This document shows positions 7,387-14,477 of a stretch of DNA of 64,000 nucleotides, in pieces; position 1 is the stretch's first letter, and every line of letters begins with the position of its first letter. The translations under genes and the position numbers were made by a program. Source of the stretch: Flavobacteriaceae bacterium (GTDB lineage Bacteria; Bacteroidota; Bacteroidia; Flavobacteriales; Flavobacteriaceae); contig CANGFO010000003.1 in assembly GCA_947453195.1 (NCBI GenBank), positions 1 through 64,000 on the forward strand. Direction: 5' to 3'. The notes under the pieces were generated by a model. That model made no database searches, was not told the DNA's origin, and was given only the letters and a program-made list of their open reading frames with translations.

Positions 7387-9315
7387 CTAATTGGATATTT
7401 TAACATTAAGTTTACTGTTCTTGTGGCTGTAGCCAAAATAAATAACTAATCCAATTAGTAACCAACAAGTAAAATAAATCCAGTTCCAAATACTAAGCTG
7501 CGACATCATATACAAGCAGCAAATTAATCCTAATAATGGAATTAAAGAAAGGTTTTGTTTCCAAGACCAAACCATCAATCCGACAAGAGAAAACAAGAAA
7601 ATCCACATTGGAATTTTATGTTTAAACAAACTGAAACCGCTTTCATATTTTTGGTTTTCTGTAATTGGTAACGAATCAATTACATTTTTATATTGTGCTT
7701 CGTCTTCATAATAGGTACTCAATAACGCTTCTAAATCGGTTGGTTTTTCATTACCAATTGTTTTTTCTGTTAAGAAATCAAACACTTTTTTAGTGCCGTC
7801 CTCACCTATCGCTGTAATTATTTCGGTTGGGTTTTTAATTTGTTTTTCATTCGAAATGAAATTCAGGGTATCTTGTTTGAATTTTGTGAAGGCAAATACC
7901 AATCCAACTACCATTAAAAGCGGAAAAATATATTTCGAATTCACATAAGGAGTTTTAAATTTTCCTCGTGAAATATTGGGTTTGTTTTGCAATACCAATA
8001 CCCCAGCGCAAACCAGTACAAAAGCAAATAAAGTTCCGATACTGCATAAATCGGTTACCATAGTAAGATTTAAAAACAATGCCGGAATTGCAACCACAAA
8101 ACCAGTTACGATGGTTGCATAAGAAGGCGTTTGAAATTTTGGATGTACTTTAGAAAAACGCTTTGGAAGTAACCCATCGCGGCTCATGCTCATCCATATT
8201 CTAGGCTGTCCCATTTGAAAAACCAACAACACCGAAGCCATTGCAATTACCGCACTCACGCCAATAATTCCCGACATCCATTGGAGATTTAATTTATCGA
8301 AAACAAAAGCCAAAGGATCACCTACATTTAGGTCGGCATAATTCACCATTCCGGTTAATACCAATGCAATAATAATATATAAGATGGTGCAAATAATAAT
8401 TGCCCACATCATTCCACGTGGCAAATCGCGTTGCGGATCTTTACATTCTTCTGCAGTAGTAGAAATGGCATCAAAACCAATATAAGCAAAGAAAACTGCC
8501 GAAACTCCTTTTAAAATTCCGCCTACTCCATTTGGTGCAAATGGATGCCAATTATTGGTGTCGATATGAAAAATACCTACTGCAATAACTAATAAAATAA
8601 TACAAAGTTTCACCACCACCATTAAGTTACTAGCGTTACGGGATTCTTTCATTCCTCTGTAAACCAATGCCGTAATAATCACAATAATTAATAATGCCGG
8701 TAAATCGGCAATAAAATGAAGTGACCCAATTGTAGGAGAAGTTGTATAGGCTGTGTAGGCCATTTGCAATCCATCGGATAAATTTTCAAATGACTTTCCC
8801 CCGCTCATTAGGGCAGTTGCCTCTTTAAATCCGTTGGAAGCCGTAAGATAATCCATTTGAATCCATTGCGGCATGTGCACTCCTATACTATCGAGCAATC
8901 CAGTGAAATAATCACTCCACGAAATAGCAACCGTAATGTTCCCAATGGCATATTCCATGATTAATGCCCATCCGATAATCCAAGCAATTAGTTCACCAAA
9001 GGCAACATAAGAATAGGTGTAAGCACTTCCTGAAACCGGAACCATAGAAGCAAATTCGGCATAGGCAAAAGCTGCAAAACTACACGCGATGGCAGTGAAT
9101 AAAAATAAGAAAATTACTGCAGGACCTCCGTCATAACTAGCTTTCCCGATGGTACTGAAAATTCCGGCACCAATAATAGCAGCAATTCCAAAGGCAGTCA
9201 AGTCTCTAGCTTTTAGGTGCTTCCCTAAAGTTTGATGGCCGTCCGATTCATTTTTGGCAACCTGATTTAATATATCTTGAATGGATTTTTTTCGAAATAA
9301 ATTGGAAAAATTCAT
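7387..9315 (-). CDS. APC-superfamily amino acid permease
   Basis: A 642-residue inner-membrane transporter of the amino acid/polyamine/organocation superfamily, closest in feel to cationic amino acid transporters. The first helix has the unwound substrate motif GIAAIIGAGIFSTIG, and AFAYAEFASMVPVSGSAYTY is the next hallmark. Twelve to fourteen hydrophobic segments are visible. Between about residues 480 and 560 there is an unusual hydrophilic insertion (rich in Lys, Glu, Thr, containing NEKQIKNP) before the last helices. Substrate cannot be fixed from sequence. Transcribed alone, with a minus-strand TATATTTG box at 9349-9356. Confidence 0.9.
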   Translation of the reverse strand: MNFSNLFRKKSIQDILNQVAKNESDGHQTLGKHLKARDLTAFGIAAIIGAGIFSTIGKASYDGGPAVIFLFLFTAIACSFAAFAYAEFASMVPVSGSAYTYSYVAFGELIAWIIGWALIMEYAIGNITVAISWSDYFTGLLDSIGVHMPQWIQMDYLTASNGFKEATALMSGGKSFENLSDGLQMAYTAYTTSPTIGSLHFIADLPALLIIVIITALVYRGMKESRNASNLMVVVKLCIILLVIAVGIFHIDTNNWHPFAPNGVGGILKGVSAVFFAYIGFDAISTTAEECKDPQRDLPRGMMWAIIICTILYIIIALVLTGMVNYADLNVGDPLAFVFDKLNLQWMSGIIGVSAVIAMASVLLVFQMGQPRIWMSMSRDGLLPKRFSKVHPKFQTPSYATIVTGFVVAIPALFLNLTMVTDLCSIGTLFAFVLVCAGVLVLQNKPNISRGKFKTPYVNSKYIFPLLMVVGLVFAFTKFKQDTLNFISNEKQIKNPTEIITAIGEDGTKKVFDFLTEKTIGNEKPTDLEALLSTYYEDEAQYKNVIDSLPITENQKYESGFSLFKHKIPMWIFLFSLVGLMVWSWKQNLSLIPLLGLICCLYMMSQLSIWNWIYFTCWLLIGLVIYFGYSHKNSKLNVKISN

Positions 9316-9438
9316 GTATTAGGAGTTGTATTTATTAAATTTAGAAAACAAATATAACATAATATCAACTGCTTTGAAAAAATAAAAAACCACCACTATA
9401 ATGAAAAACTATTGCTTAATAAAAATATATAATTAATA

Positions 9439-9472
9439 TTGATAAATATTACCTGTTTTCATCGTATTTTTG
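9439..9472 (+). promoter_or_regulatory. Promoter of the peroxiredoxin gene
   Basis: TTG at 9439-9441 and TATTTTTG at 9465-9472, separated by 23 bases, fit the flavobacterial consensus. The peroxiredoxin start codon lies 36 bases further on. Confidence 0.65.
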
Positions 9473-9508
9473 CAGTAGAAAATTAATTTAATAACTAAAA
9501 TTTATACC

Positions 9509-10144
9509 ATGGCATTAGTAGGAAAAAAATTCCCAAACATTACTGTAGATGCAATCTCTTTTATGGGAGATAATTTAAAAATTAACGTGTTGGAAGAAGC
9601 AACTAAAAACAAGAAAAAAGTATTGTTGTTTTGGTACCCAAAAGACTTCACGTTTGTATGTCCAACAGAATTACATGCGTTTCAAGCAGCATTACAAGAT
9701 TTTGAAAAAAGAAATACCATGGTAATTGGTGCTTCTTGTGACACTAACGAAGTACATTTTGCTTGGTTAAACACTCCAAAAAACAACGGTGGAATTGAAG
9801 GAGTAACCTACCCTATCCTTGCGGATACAACTCGTAACTTATCTGCTGCTTTAGATATTTTAGATGCAGAATGGGTTTATGATGAAGAAATGAATGACGA
9901 AATCCTTGAAGGATCAAATGTAACTTACAGAGCTACTTATTTAATTGACGAAGAAGGTAAAATTTTCCACGAAAGTGTAAATGATATGCCATTGGGTAGA
10001 AATGTACACGAATACATTCGTTTGATTGATGCGTATACACACGTTCAAACTAAAGGAGAAGTTTGTCCTGCAAACTGGGAAGAAGGAAAAGATGCAATGA
10101 ATGCAGATAGAAATAGTACTGCTTCGTACTTAGCTTCTCACTAA
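9509..10144 (+). CDS. 2-Cys peroxiredoxin (AhpC/Prx1 type)
   Basis: A 211-residue cytoplasmic thiol peroxidase that reduces hydrogen peroxide, organic hydroperoxides and peroxynitrite. The peroxidatic Cys51 sits in DFTFVCPTELHAF, and the resolving Cys186 in GEVCPANW, so it is a typical 2-Cys enzyme. The length agrees with AhpC-type peroxiredoxins. A thioredoxin-like gene follows and may reduce it; no ahpF is nearby. A perfect 16-base hairpin separates the two genes and could set their ratio. Confidence 0.95.
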   Translation: MALVGKKFPNITVDAISFMGDNLKINVLEEATKNKKKVLLFWYPKDFTFVCPTELHAFQAALQDFEKRNTMVIGASCDTNEVHFAWLNTPKNNGGIEGVTYPILADTTRNLSAALDILDAEWVYDEEMNDEILEGSNVTYRATYLIDEEGKIFHESVNDMPLGRNVHEYIRLIDAYTHVQTKGEVCPANWEEGKDAMNADRNSTASYLASH

Positions 10145-10158
10145 AAATAACAGTTTCT

Positions 10159-10195
10159 AGTTTCAGGTTTCAAGTTACTCTTGAAACCTGAAACT
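10159..10195. repeat. Perfect 16-bp inverted repeat between prx and trx
   Basis: Bases 10159-10174 and 10180-10195 are exact reverse complements with a 5-base loop. There is no T run after the stem (TTAAACCC follows), so it is a poor terminator. It could be an mRNA-stabilising or processing element after the peroxiredoxin gene, or a member of a dispersed palindrome family. Confidence 0.8.
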
Positions 10196-10216
10196 TTAAA
10201 CCCTAAACTAAAAAAC

Positions 10217-10525
10217 ATGTTTTCAGAAATAGAACAAAATAATTTAGCCGAAGTAATTGCTAACAACCCTGTGGTTGTGGTTCAATATGCTGCTTCGTGG
10301 TGTGGAAACTGCCGAATCATGAAACCAAAATTTAAAATGTTGGCTTCTCAAAATGAAGGAATTCCATTTTTAATTGTAGATGCGGAACAATTTCCAGAAT
10401 CTAGAAAATTAGCTAAAGTAGACAACTTACCTACTTTTGCTACTTTCAAAAATGGCGTTTTGGTAAATCAAACTCAAACTAACAAAGCCGAAGTATTAAC
10501 TGAATTAGTGAATGAAGTAATTTAG
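10217..10525 (+). CDS. Thioredoxin family protein
   Basis: A small thioredoxin-fold protein (102 residues from this start) with the active site WCGNCRIMKP and the cis-Pro region NLPTFATF. It would reduce disulfides, probably those of the adjacent peroxiredoxin. I chose the ATG at 10217: an earlier in-frame ATG (10181) lies inside the palindrome and would add low-complexity residues derived from repeat-like DNA. The active site is CGNC rather than the CGPC of housekeeping thioredoxin, so redox partners may differ. Part of a peroxiredoxin / thioredoxin / DUF6952 group. Confidence 0.9.
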   Translation: MFSEIEQNNLAEVIANNPVVVVQYAASWCGNCRIMKPKFKMLASQNEGIPFLIVDAEQFPESRKLAKVDNLPTFATFKNGVLVNQTQTNKAEVLTELVNEVI

Positions 10526-10603
10526 TTTTTTTAGTTTCTATGCCAATAAAACTAAAGAAAAAACTCAGAACCTAATTTACTCAGAACCTTAGATCCTTAA
10601 ACA

Positions 10604-10861
10604 ATGAAATTACCTGTAATAAAACACCTTACCCAATTTATTGAAGACAATGATTCGGATTACTTAATCGAAACGATTGAAGTACTTGAAAACCTTTGTG
10701 AAGTCCCTACTTTAAAAGATGAAGAACTAGAAGTAATTGGAGAATTGATTTCCAATATGTATGGTGCAATCGAAGTGAATAAAATGATCAAAGAAGGGAA
10801 AGATAAAAAAGAGGCACTGAACGATTTTATGAAACGAGTTTTAGGCTCTATTGATAAATAA
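10604..10861 (+). CDS. DUF6952 family small protein
   Basis: An 85-residue acidic, helical protein beginning MKLPVIKHL, with no signal peptide or membrane segment. The sequence matches my memory of the DUF6952 family of Bacteroidota, which regularly follows peroxiredoxin and thioredoxin genes, so an accessory role in peroxide defence is inferred from context. There are only single, non-paired Cys residues (LCEVP), so redox chemistry of its own is not evident. Ends at a strong terminator shared with the arsenic operon. Confidence 0.75.
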   Translation: MKLPVIKHLTQFIEDNDSDYLIETIEVLENLCEVPTLKDEELEVIGELISNMYGAIEVNKMIKEGKDKKEALNDFMKRVLGSIDK

Positions 10862-10888
10862 AAAAGGCTCCAATCGGAGCCTTTTTTA
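10861..10888. terminator. Bidirectional terminator between DUF6952 and acr3
   Basis: An 11-base stem AAAAAGGCTCC (10861-10871) pairs with 10876-10886 around an AATC loop, and is followed by T on both strands. It serves both convergent units. Confidence 0.9.
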
Positions 10889-11917
10889 TTTATAATATTT
10901 TCTCTTCAACCAAAATGCAACATTTACAAGAGTAATTAATGCAGGCACTTCAACAAGCGGACCAATTACACCTGCAAAAGCTTGACCGCTATTAATTCCA
11001 AATACCCCAATAGAAACGGCAATAGCTAATTCAAAATTATTTCCAGATGCGGTGAATGAAATTGCTGCATTATCTCGATAATCAGCACCAACTTTTTTAC
11101 CTACAAAAAACATTAAGAAAAACATAATTGCAAAGAAAATTACTAATGGCACTGCAATTCTAATCACATCTAATGGGAGTTGAACAATCATCTCGCCTTT
11201 TAAACTAAACATTACTACAATGGTAAAGAGCAAAGCAATAAGTGTAATTGGAGATATAAATGGAAGGAATTTTTGATTAAACCATTTCTCACCTATAAAT
11301 TTCAAAATCATAAATCTACTTGTTACAGCTAGTAAGAATGGAATTCCGAGGTAAACCCCAACCGTAGTCGCAATTTGAGAAATAGAAATTTTCATTATCA
11401 ACCCTTTAATTCCAAATAAAGGCAGCATTATTTCCAAATAAAAATAAGCATAAAAGCTGAAAAATAAAACTTGTAACAAACTATTAATCCCGACTAACCC
11501 TGCTGTAAGTTCTCTATTCCCTTCTGCTAATTCGTTCCAAACAATTACCATTGCAATACAGGGAGCTAATCCAATAATAATTAATCCGGTCATGTATTCG
11601 GGATAATCTTTAAGAAAGAAAATAGAAAGTAAAAACATTAAAAAAGGGCCAATAATCCAAGTAACGAAAAAGGAAGCCAACAGAATTTTTGGCTTCTTAA
11701 ACATCAATGGAACATTGCTAAAATCGACTTTAGTTAATGGCGGATACATCATTAAAATCAGTCCAATTGCTAAAGGAATATTAGTAGTTCCAGTAGTAAA
11801 TGAATTGATAAAGCTAGAAGAATTAGGAATAAAATACCCAATTCCAACACCAATTAACATTGCTAGTAAAATCCAAAGCGTTAAAAATTTATCTAAAAAT
11901 CCTAATCTTTTTTTCAT
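10886..11917 (-). CDS. arsB: Arsenite efflux permease, Acr3 family
   Basis: A 343-residue inner-membrane carrier with ten hydrophobic segments, of the Acr3 (BART superfamily) type of ArsB. The hallmark LAPCIAMVIVWN carries the conserved Cys required for As(III)/Sb(III) transport. I chose the ATG at 11917 (MKKRLGFLD); the longer in-frame start at 11965 would overlap the phosphatase gene by 41 bases, whereas 11917 leaves a 7-base gap. Last gene of the arsenic operon; exports arsenite produced by the upstream arsenate reductase-like enzyme. Confidence 0.93.
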   Translation of the reverse strand: MKKRLGFLDKFLTLWILLAMLIGVGIGYFIPNSSSFINSFTTGTTNIPLAIGLILMMYPPLTKVDFSNVPLMFKKPKILLASFFVTWIIGPFLMFLLSIFFLKDYPEYMTGLIIIGLAPCIAMVIVWNELAEGNRELTAGLVGINSLLQVLFFSFYAYFYLEIMLPLFGIKGLIMKISISQIATTVGVYLGIPFLLAVTSRFMILKFIGEKWFNQKFLPFISPITLIALLFTIVVMFSLKGEMIVQLPLDVIRIAVPLVIFFAIMFFLMFFVGKKVGADYRDNAAISFTASGNNFELAIAVSIGVFGINSGQAFAGVIGPLVEVPALITLVNVAFWLKRKYYK

Positions 11918-11924
11918 GTGGATC

Positions 11925-12533
11925 TTATTTAATTTTACTAAATACATGATACATTTCTGAAGCAATTTCTAAACTGCGTTCCGCATATTTTTCATCCATT
12001 AATTCAGTTCCGTCAAATGCTTTTGGGTCGTTGTATTTTATTGGAAATCGCGCTTCTGCACCAAAAACAATTGGACATCCTTCGTCGGCATTAGTACATG
12101 TCATAATTGCTCCAAAATTGCTTTTTGGATTAAAATCATCAGCATAAACTTTTGAAAAACAACTAATTGGAACTTGATTTTCATCAAATTTCACTGAATA
12201 CATCGGATTATTTTCTTGACTTAATTTTTGAATTTTAAACCCTTGATTTATTAGTGTTTCAGCAACTTTTGGAAACATAGCTGTCGCCTCAGTTCCTCCC
12301 GAATAACAAAACACCTTATCAATATTAAATTGAAAAGCCATGGTTTGAGCCCAAATTTGAGACAAATGGCTTCTACGTGAATTGTGTGTACAGATAAAGT
12401 TTAATTGAATTTCTTGATTTGAATTTACCTTGTTTTGAATGAAATCAACTAAAGGATTCAATACCTCTTTTCGCTCTTTTGAAACTTCAATTAATGAAAT
12501 AGATTCTATAGTTTTTTCTAAATTTGGGTACAT
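11925..12533 (-). CDS. Arsenate reductase-like low-MW phosphatase family protein
   Basis: A 202-residue protein with the low-molecular-weight tyrosine phosphatase P-loop CTHNSRRS (C-x5-R-S), as in thioredoxin-coupled ArsC. The region TCTNADEGCPI adds two further Cys that could act in the intramolecular disulfide relay of arsenate reduction. It is longer than classical ArsC (about 130 residues), carrying an N-terminal extension of about 45 residues and insertions, a form seen in Bacteroidota. Being between arsR/DUF6428 and acr3, it most likely reduces As(V) to As(III) in the cytoplasm. Confidence 0.85.
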   Translation of the reverse strand: MYPNLEKTIESISLIEVSKERKEVLNPLVDFIQNKVNSNQEIQLNFICTHNSRRSHLSQIWAQTMAFQFNIDKVFCYSGGTEATAMFPKVAETLINQGFKIQKLSQENNPMYSVKFDENQVPISCFSKVYADDFNPKSNFGAIMTCTNADEGCPIVFGAEARFPIKYNDPKAFDGTELMDEKYAERSLEIASEMYHVFSKIK

Positions 12534-12549
12534 AATTTACAGTTTTAAT

Positions 12550-13026
12550 TTAACAACAACCAGAATTTGGAGTACAACAAGATGAATCTTTTACTTTCCA
12601 CTCACCCATTTTTACTTTTAATTTTTCTGGCGGAATTCCACATTTGTCTTTTGCTAAACAATCGGTTAGTTTAGATATTAATTGAAAGTGATTTCCATCA
12701 AATTGCAGGTCGAATTTACCAATAGTATCTTTCATTTGGTATTCGACTTCTATTTCTAAGTCAGGAATTTGTAATTTTTCTTCAGATAATTCAATGATGT
12801 GTAACAATTTTTCGGGATGCAAACGATGATCAAAGTCGTTGGCTTCCCAAAGTTGAAAATTTGCAACTTCTTCATTTCGAACTAAACCACCACAATCAAT
12901 AAAATATTTGGTTATTTTTCCAACTTCGGTTACATGAAAATGACTCGGCACCAATTCTCCATTGGGCAATTGAAAGGCAATTTGAGTCAAATTTTTTAAC
13001 TGAGATTTAATTTCAGATAGTTTCAT
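12550..13026 (-). CDS. DUF6428 family protein with C-terminal Cys cluster
   Basis: A 158-residue soluble protein of unknown function, matching DUF6428, which I associate with ars operons of Bacteroidota. The body has mixed alpha/beta sequence with YFIDCGGLVR and FDLQFDGNHFQL. The last 11 residues (SSCCTPNSGCC) carry two Cys pairs, a plausible soft-metal or arsenite binding tail. It lies between arsR and the ArsC-like gene, suggesting a metallochaperone-like part, but that is inference from the tail and the operon. Confidence 0.8.
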   Translation of the reverse strand: MKLSEIKSQLKNLTQIAFQLPNGELVPSHFHVTEVGKITKYFIDCGGLVRNEEVANFQLWEANDFDHRLHPEKLLHIIELSEEKLQIPDLEIEVEYQMKDTIGKFDLQFDGNHFQLISKLTDCLAKDKCGIPPEKLKVKMGEWKVKDSSCCTPNSGCC

Positions 13027-13066
13027 AATAAAGTAGTATTTAATTAGATTTTGACACTAGTCTTAC

Positions 13067-13396
13067 CTAGCAACATTTATTTTTCAATTGGAAAGTAATA
13101 GAACTGAAGTGCTTTTCAATTTTCTGAATTGCCTCTGGATTGATGCAATAACAAATGGCTGTACCTTCGATGGTTCCTTTAATAATATTTGCGTTTTTTA
13201 ATTCTTTCAAATGCTGCGAAATTGTTGGCTGCGCAAGAGGCAATTCATTAACAATATCCCCACAAATACAAGTATCAACAGACAATAAATAATCTACAAT
13301 AGCCACTCGTGCAGGATGTGCCATTGCCTTAAAGAGGATTGCAATTTCGTTGTGCTCATCCGAAAAGGATGCTGATTTTGATGCTCCCATAATCAT
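13067..13396 (-). CDS. arsR: ArsR-family metalloregulator
   Basis: A 109-residue winged helix-turn-helix repressor. DTCICGDIV places Cys43 and Cys45 at the alpha-3 As(III) site of the ArsR family (E. coli-type ELCVCDL), and the recognition helix follows in LAQPTISQHLKELKNANII. The C-terminus ends in Cys-Cys, a possible extra metal ligand. It should repress the operon until As(III)/Sb(III) binds. A start at 13390 (third codon, also ATG) is equally possible. An AT-rich region with a perfect 12-base palindrome lies immediately upstream. Confidence 0.93.
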   Translation of the reverse strand: MIMGASKSASFSDEHNEIAILFKAMAHPARVAIVDYLLSVDTCICGDIVNELPLAQPTISQHLKELKNANIIKGTIEGTAICYCINPEAIQKIEKHFSSITFQLKNKCC

Positions 13397-13428
13397 ATAT
13401 ATTTATATATTTATATATTGCAATATTA
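13390..13428 (-). promoter_or_regulatory. Putative ArsR operator over the ars promoter
   Basis: ATATTGCAATAT at 13415-13426 is a perfect palindrome. It overlaps TAATATTG on the minus strand (13421-13428), one mismatch from the TAnnTTTG box. A run of ATATATTT-type repeats fills 13395-13417. An operator overlapping the -7 box is what autoregulation by ArsR would need. Confidence 0.5.
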
Positions 13429-13549
13429 CAATAAATTAAATACATTTTACTAATTATTTCAATAAAATACATTTCAAAAATTCCTATTTCCTAATTCTTA
13501 AATCCTAATTATTTTTACTACTTTTGAATTCTTAAAAACACAAATAAAA

Positions 13550-14053
13550 ATGGCTTCAATTACATTAGGAGGAAACCCTATAAACACCAATGGAACATTA
13601 CCAAATATTGGCACTTCCGCTCCCGATTTTAAATTAGTAAAAACCGATTTATCTAATGCTTCTTTAGCAGATTATAAAGGCAGCAGATTGGTGTTAAATA
13701 TTTTCCCAAGTATTGATACAGGAACATGCGCTACTTCGGTTAGAACTTTTAATGCAAAAGCTAGTGGTTTAGAAAATACGAAAGTGCTTTGCATCTCAAG
13801 AGATTTACCTTTTGCTCAAAAACGTTTTTGTGGTGCAGAAGGATTGGAAAATGTAATTAATTTATCCGATTTCAACACAGGAAGTTTCGGTAAAGACTAT
13901 GGTTTAGAAATTACAGATAGCGTATTGACTGGTCTGCATTCAAGAGTAGTTATTGTTTTGGACGAAAACGGAAAAGTAATCTATACCGAACAAGTAAACG
14001 AAATAGCTGACGAGCCTAATTATGAAGCGGCATTGACTGCTTTAGCAAAATAA
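13550..14053 (+). CDS. tpx: Thiol peroxidase
   Basis: A 167-residue atypical 2-Cys peroxiredoxin of the Tpx family, reducing lipid and alkyl hydroperoxides with thioredoxin as electron donor. Peroxidatic Cys60 lies in [14 protein letters not shown] and resolving Cys94 in RFCGAEG, one residue off the E. coli positions 61 and 95. Length is normal. TACTTTTG at 13519-13526 is a good -7 box. It begins a tightly packed group: dgkA starts 4 bases after its stop. Confidence 0.96.
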   Translation: MASITLGGNPINTNGTLPNIGTSAPDFKLVKTDLSNASLADYKGSRLVLNIFPSIDTGTCATSVRTFNAKASGLENTKVLCISRDLPFAQKRFCGAEGLENVINLSDFNTGSFGKDYGLEITDSVLTGLHSRVVIVLDENGKVIYTEQVNEIADEPNYEAALTALAK

Positions 14054-14057
14054 TACT

Positions 14058-14429
14058 ATGGAATTCGAAAGAGATAAAACCTTTTTAACCGGTCGATTTA
14101 AAAGCGTTGGCTTTGCATTTAAGGGCGCATTAAAACTAATTAGTACCGAACACAGCATCATGGTTCAAACCTCGGCTGCGGTTTTACTAATTATCGCTGG
14201 GTTTTATTTTGATATTTCTCATGAAGAATGGCTTATTCAAACTCTAGCTATTGGCCTAGTACTGGGGATTGAAGGTGTAAATACAGCTGTAGAAAAGGTG
14301 GCCGATTTTATTCACCCGGAATTCCACGAGAGAATTGGGTTTATAAAAGACATCTCTGCGGGAGCAGTATTCTTTGCAGCAATGGCTGCCATTGCAATTT
14401 TTAGTATTATTTACATTCCGAAAATTTAA
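14058..14429 (+). CDS. dgkA: Diacylglycerol kinase family protein
   Basis: A 123-residue inner-membrane lipid kinase with three hydrophobic segments. EGVNTAVEKVADFI followed by IKDISAGAV contains the conserved Glu, Asn and Asp of the DgkA/undecaprenol kinase active site. It phosphorylates diacylglycerol or undecaprenol with ATP; the sequence alone does not decide which, and undecaprenol kinase is plausible outside Proteobacteria. Lies between tpx (4-base gap) and ftsK (48-base gap). Confidence 0.9.
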   Translation: MEFERDKTFLTGRFKSVGFAFKGALKLISTEHSIMVQTSAAVLLIIAGFYFDISHEEWLIQTLAIGLVLGIEGVNTAVEKVADFIHPEFHERIGFIKDISAGAVFFAAMAAIAIFSIIYIPKI

Positions 14430-14477
14430 GCATATTCATATAAATTTCTATATTTATAGCAACAATTAAAAAATATA

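Noticed and set aside
13395..13420. AT-only repeats as a microsatellite or CRISPR-like array
   Set aside because: Too short and irregular; better explained as promoter/operator DNA of arsR.
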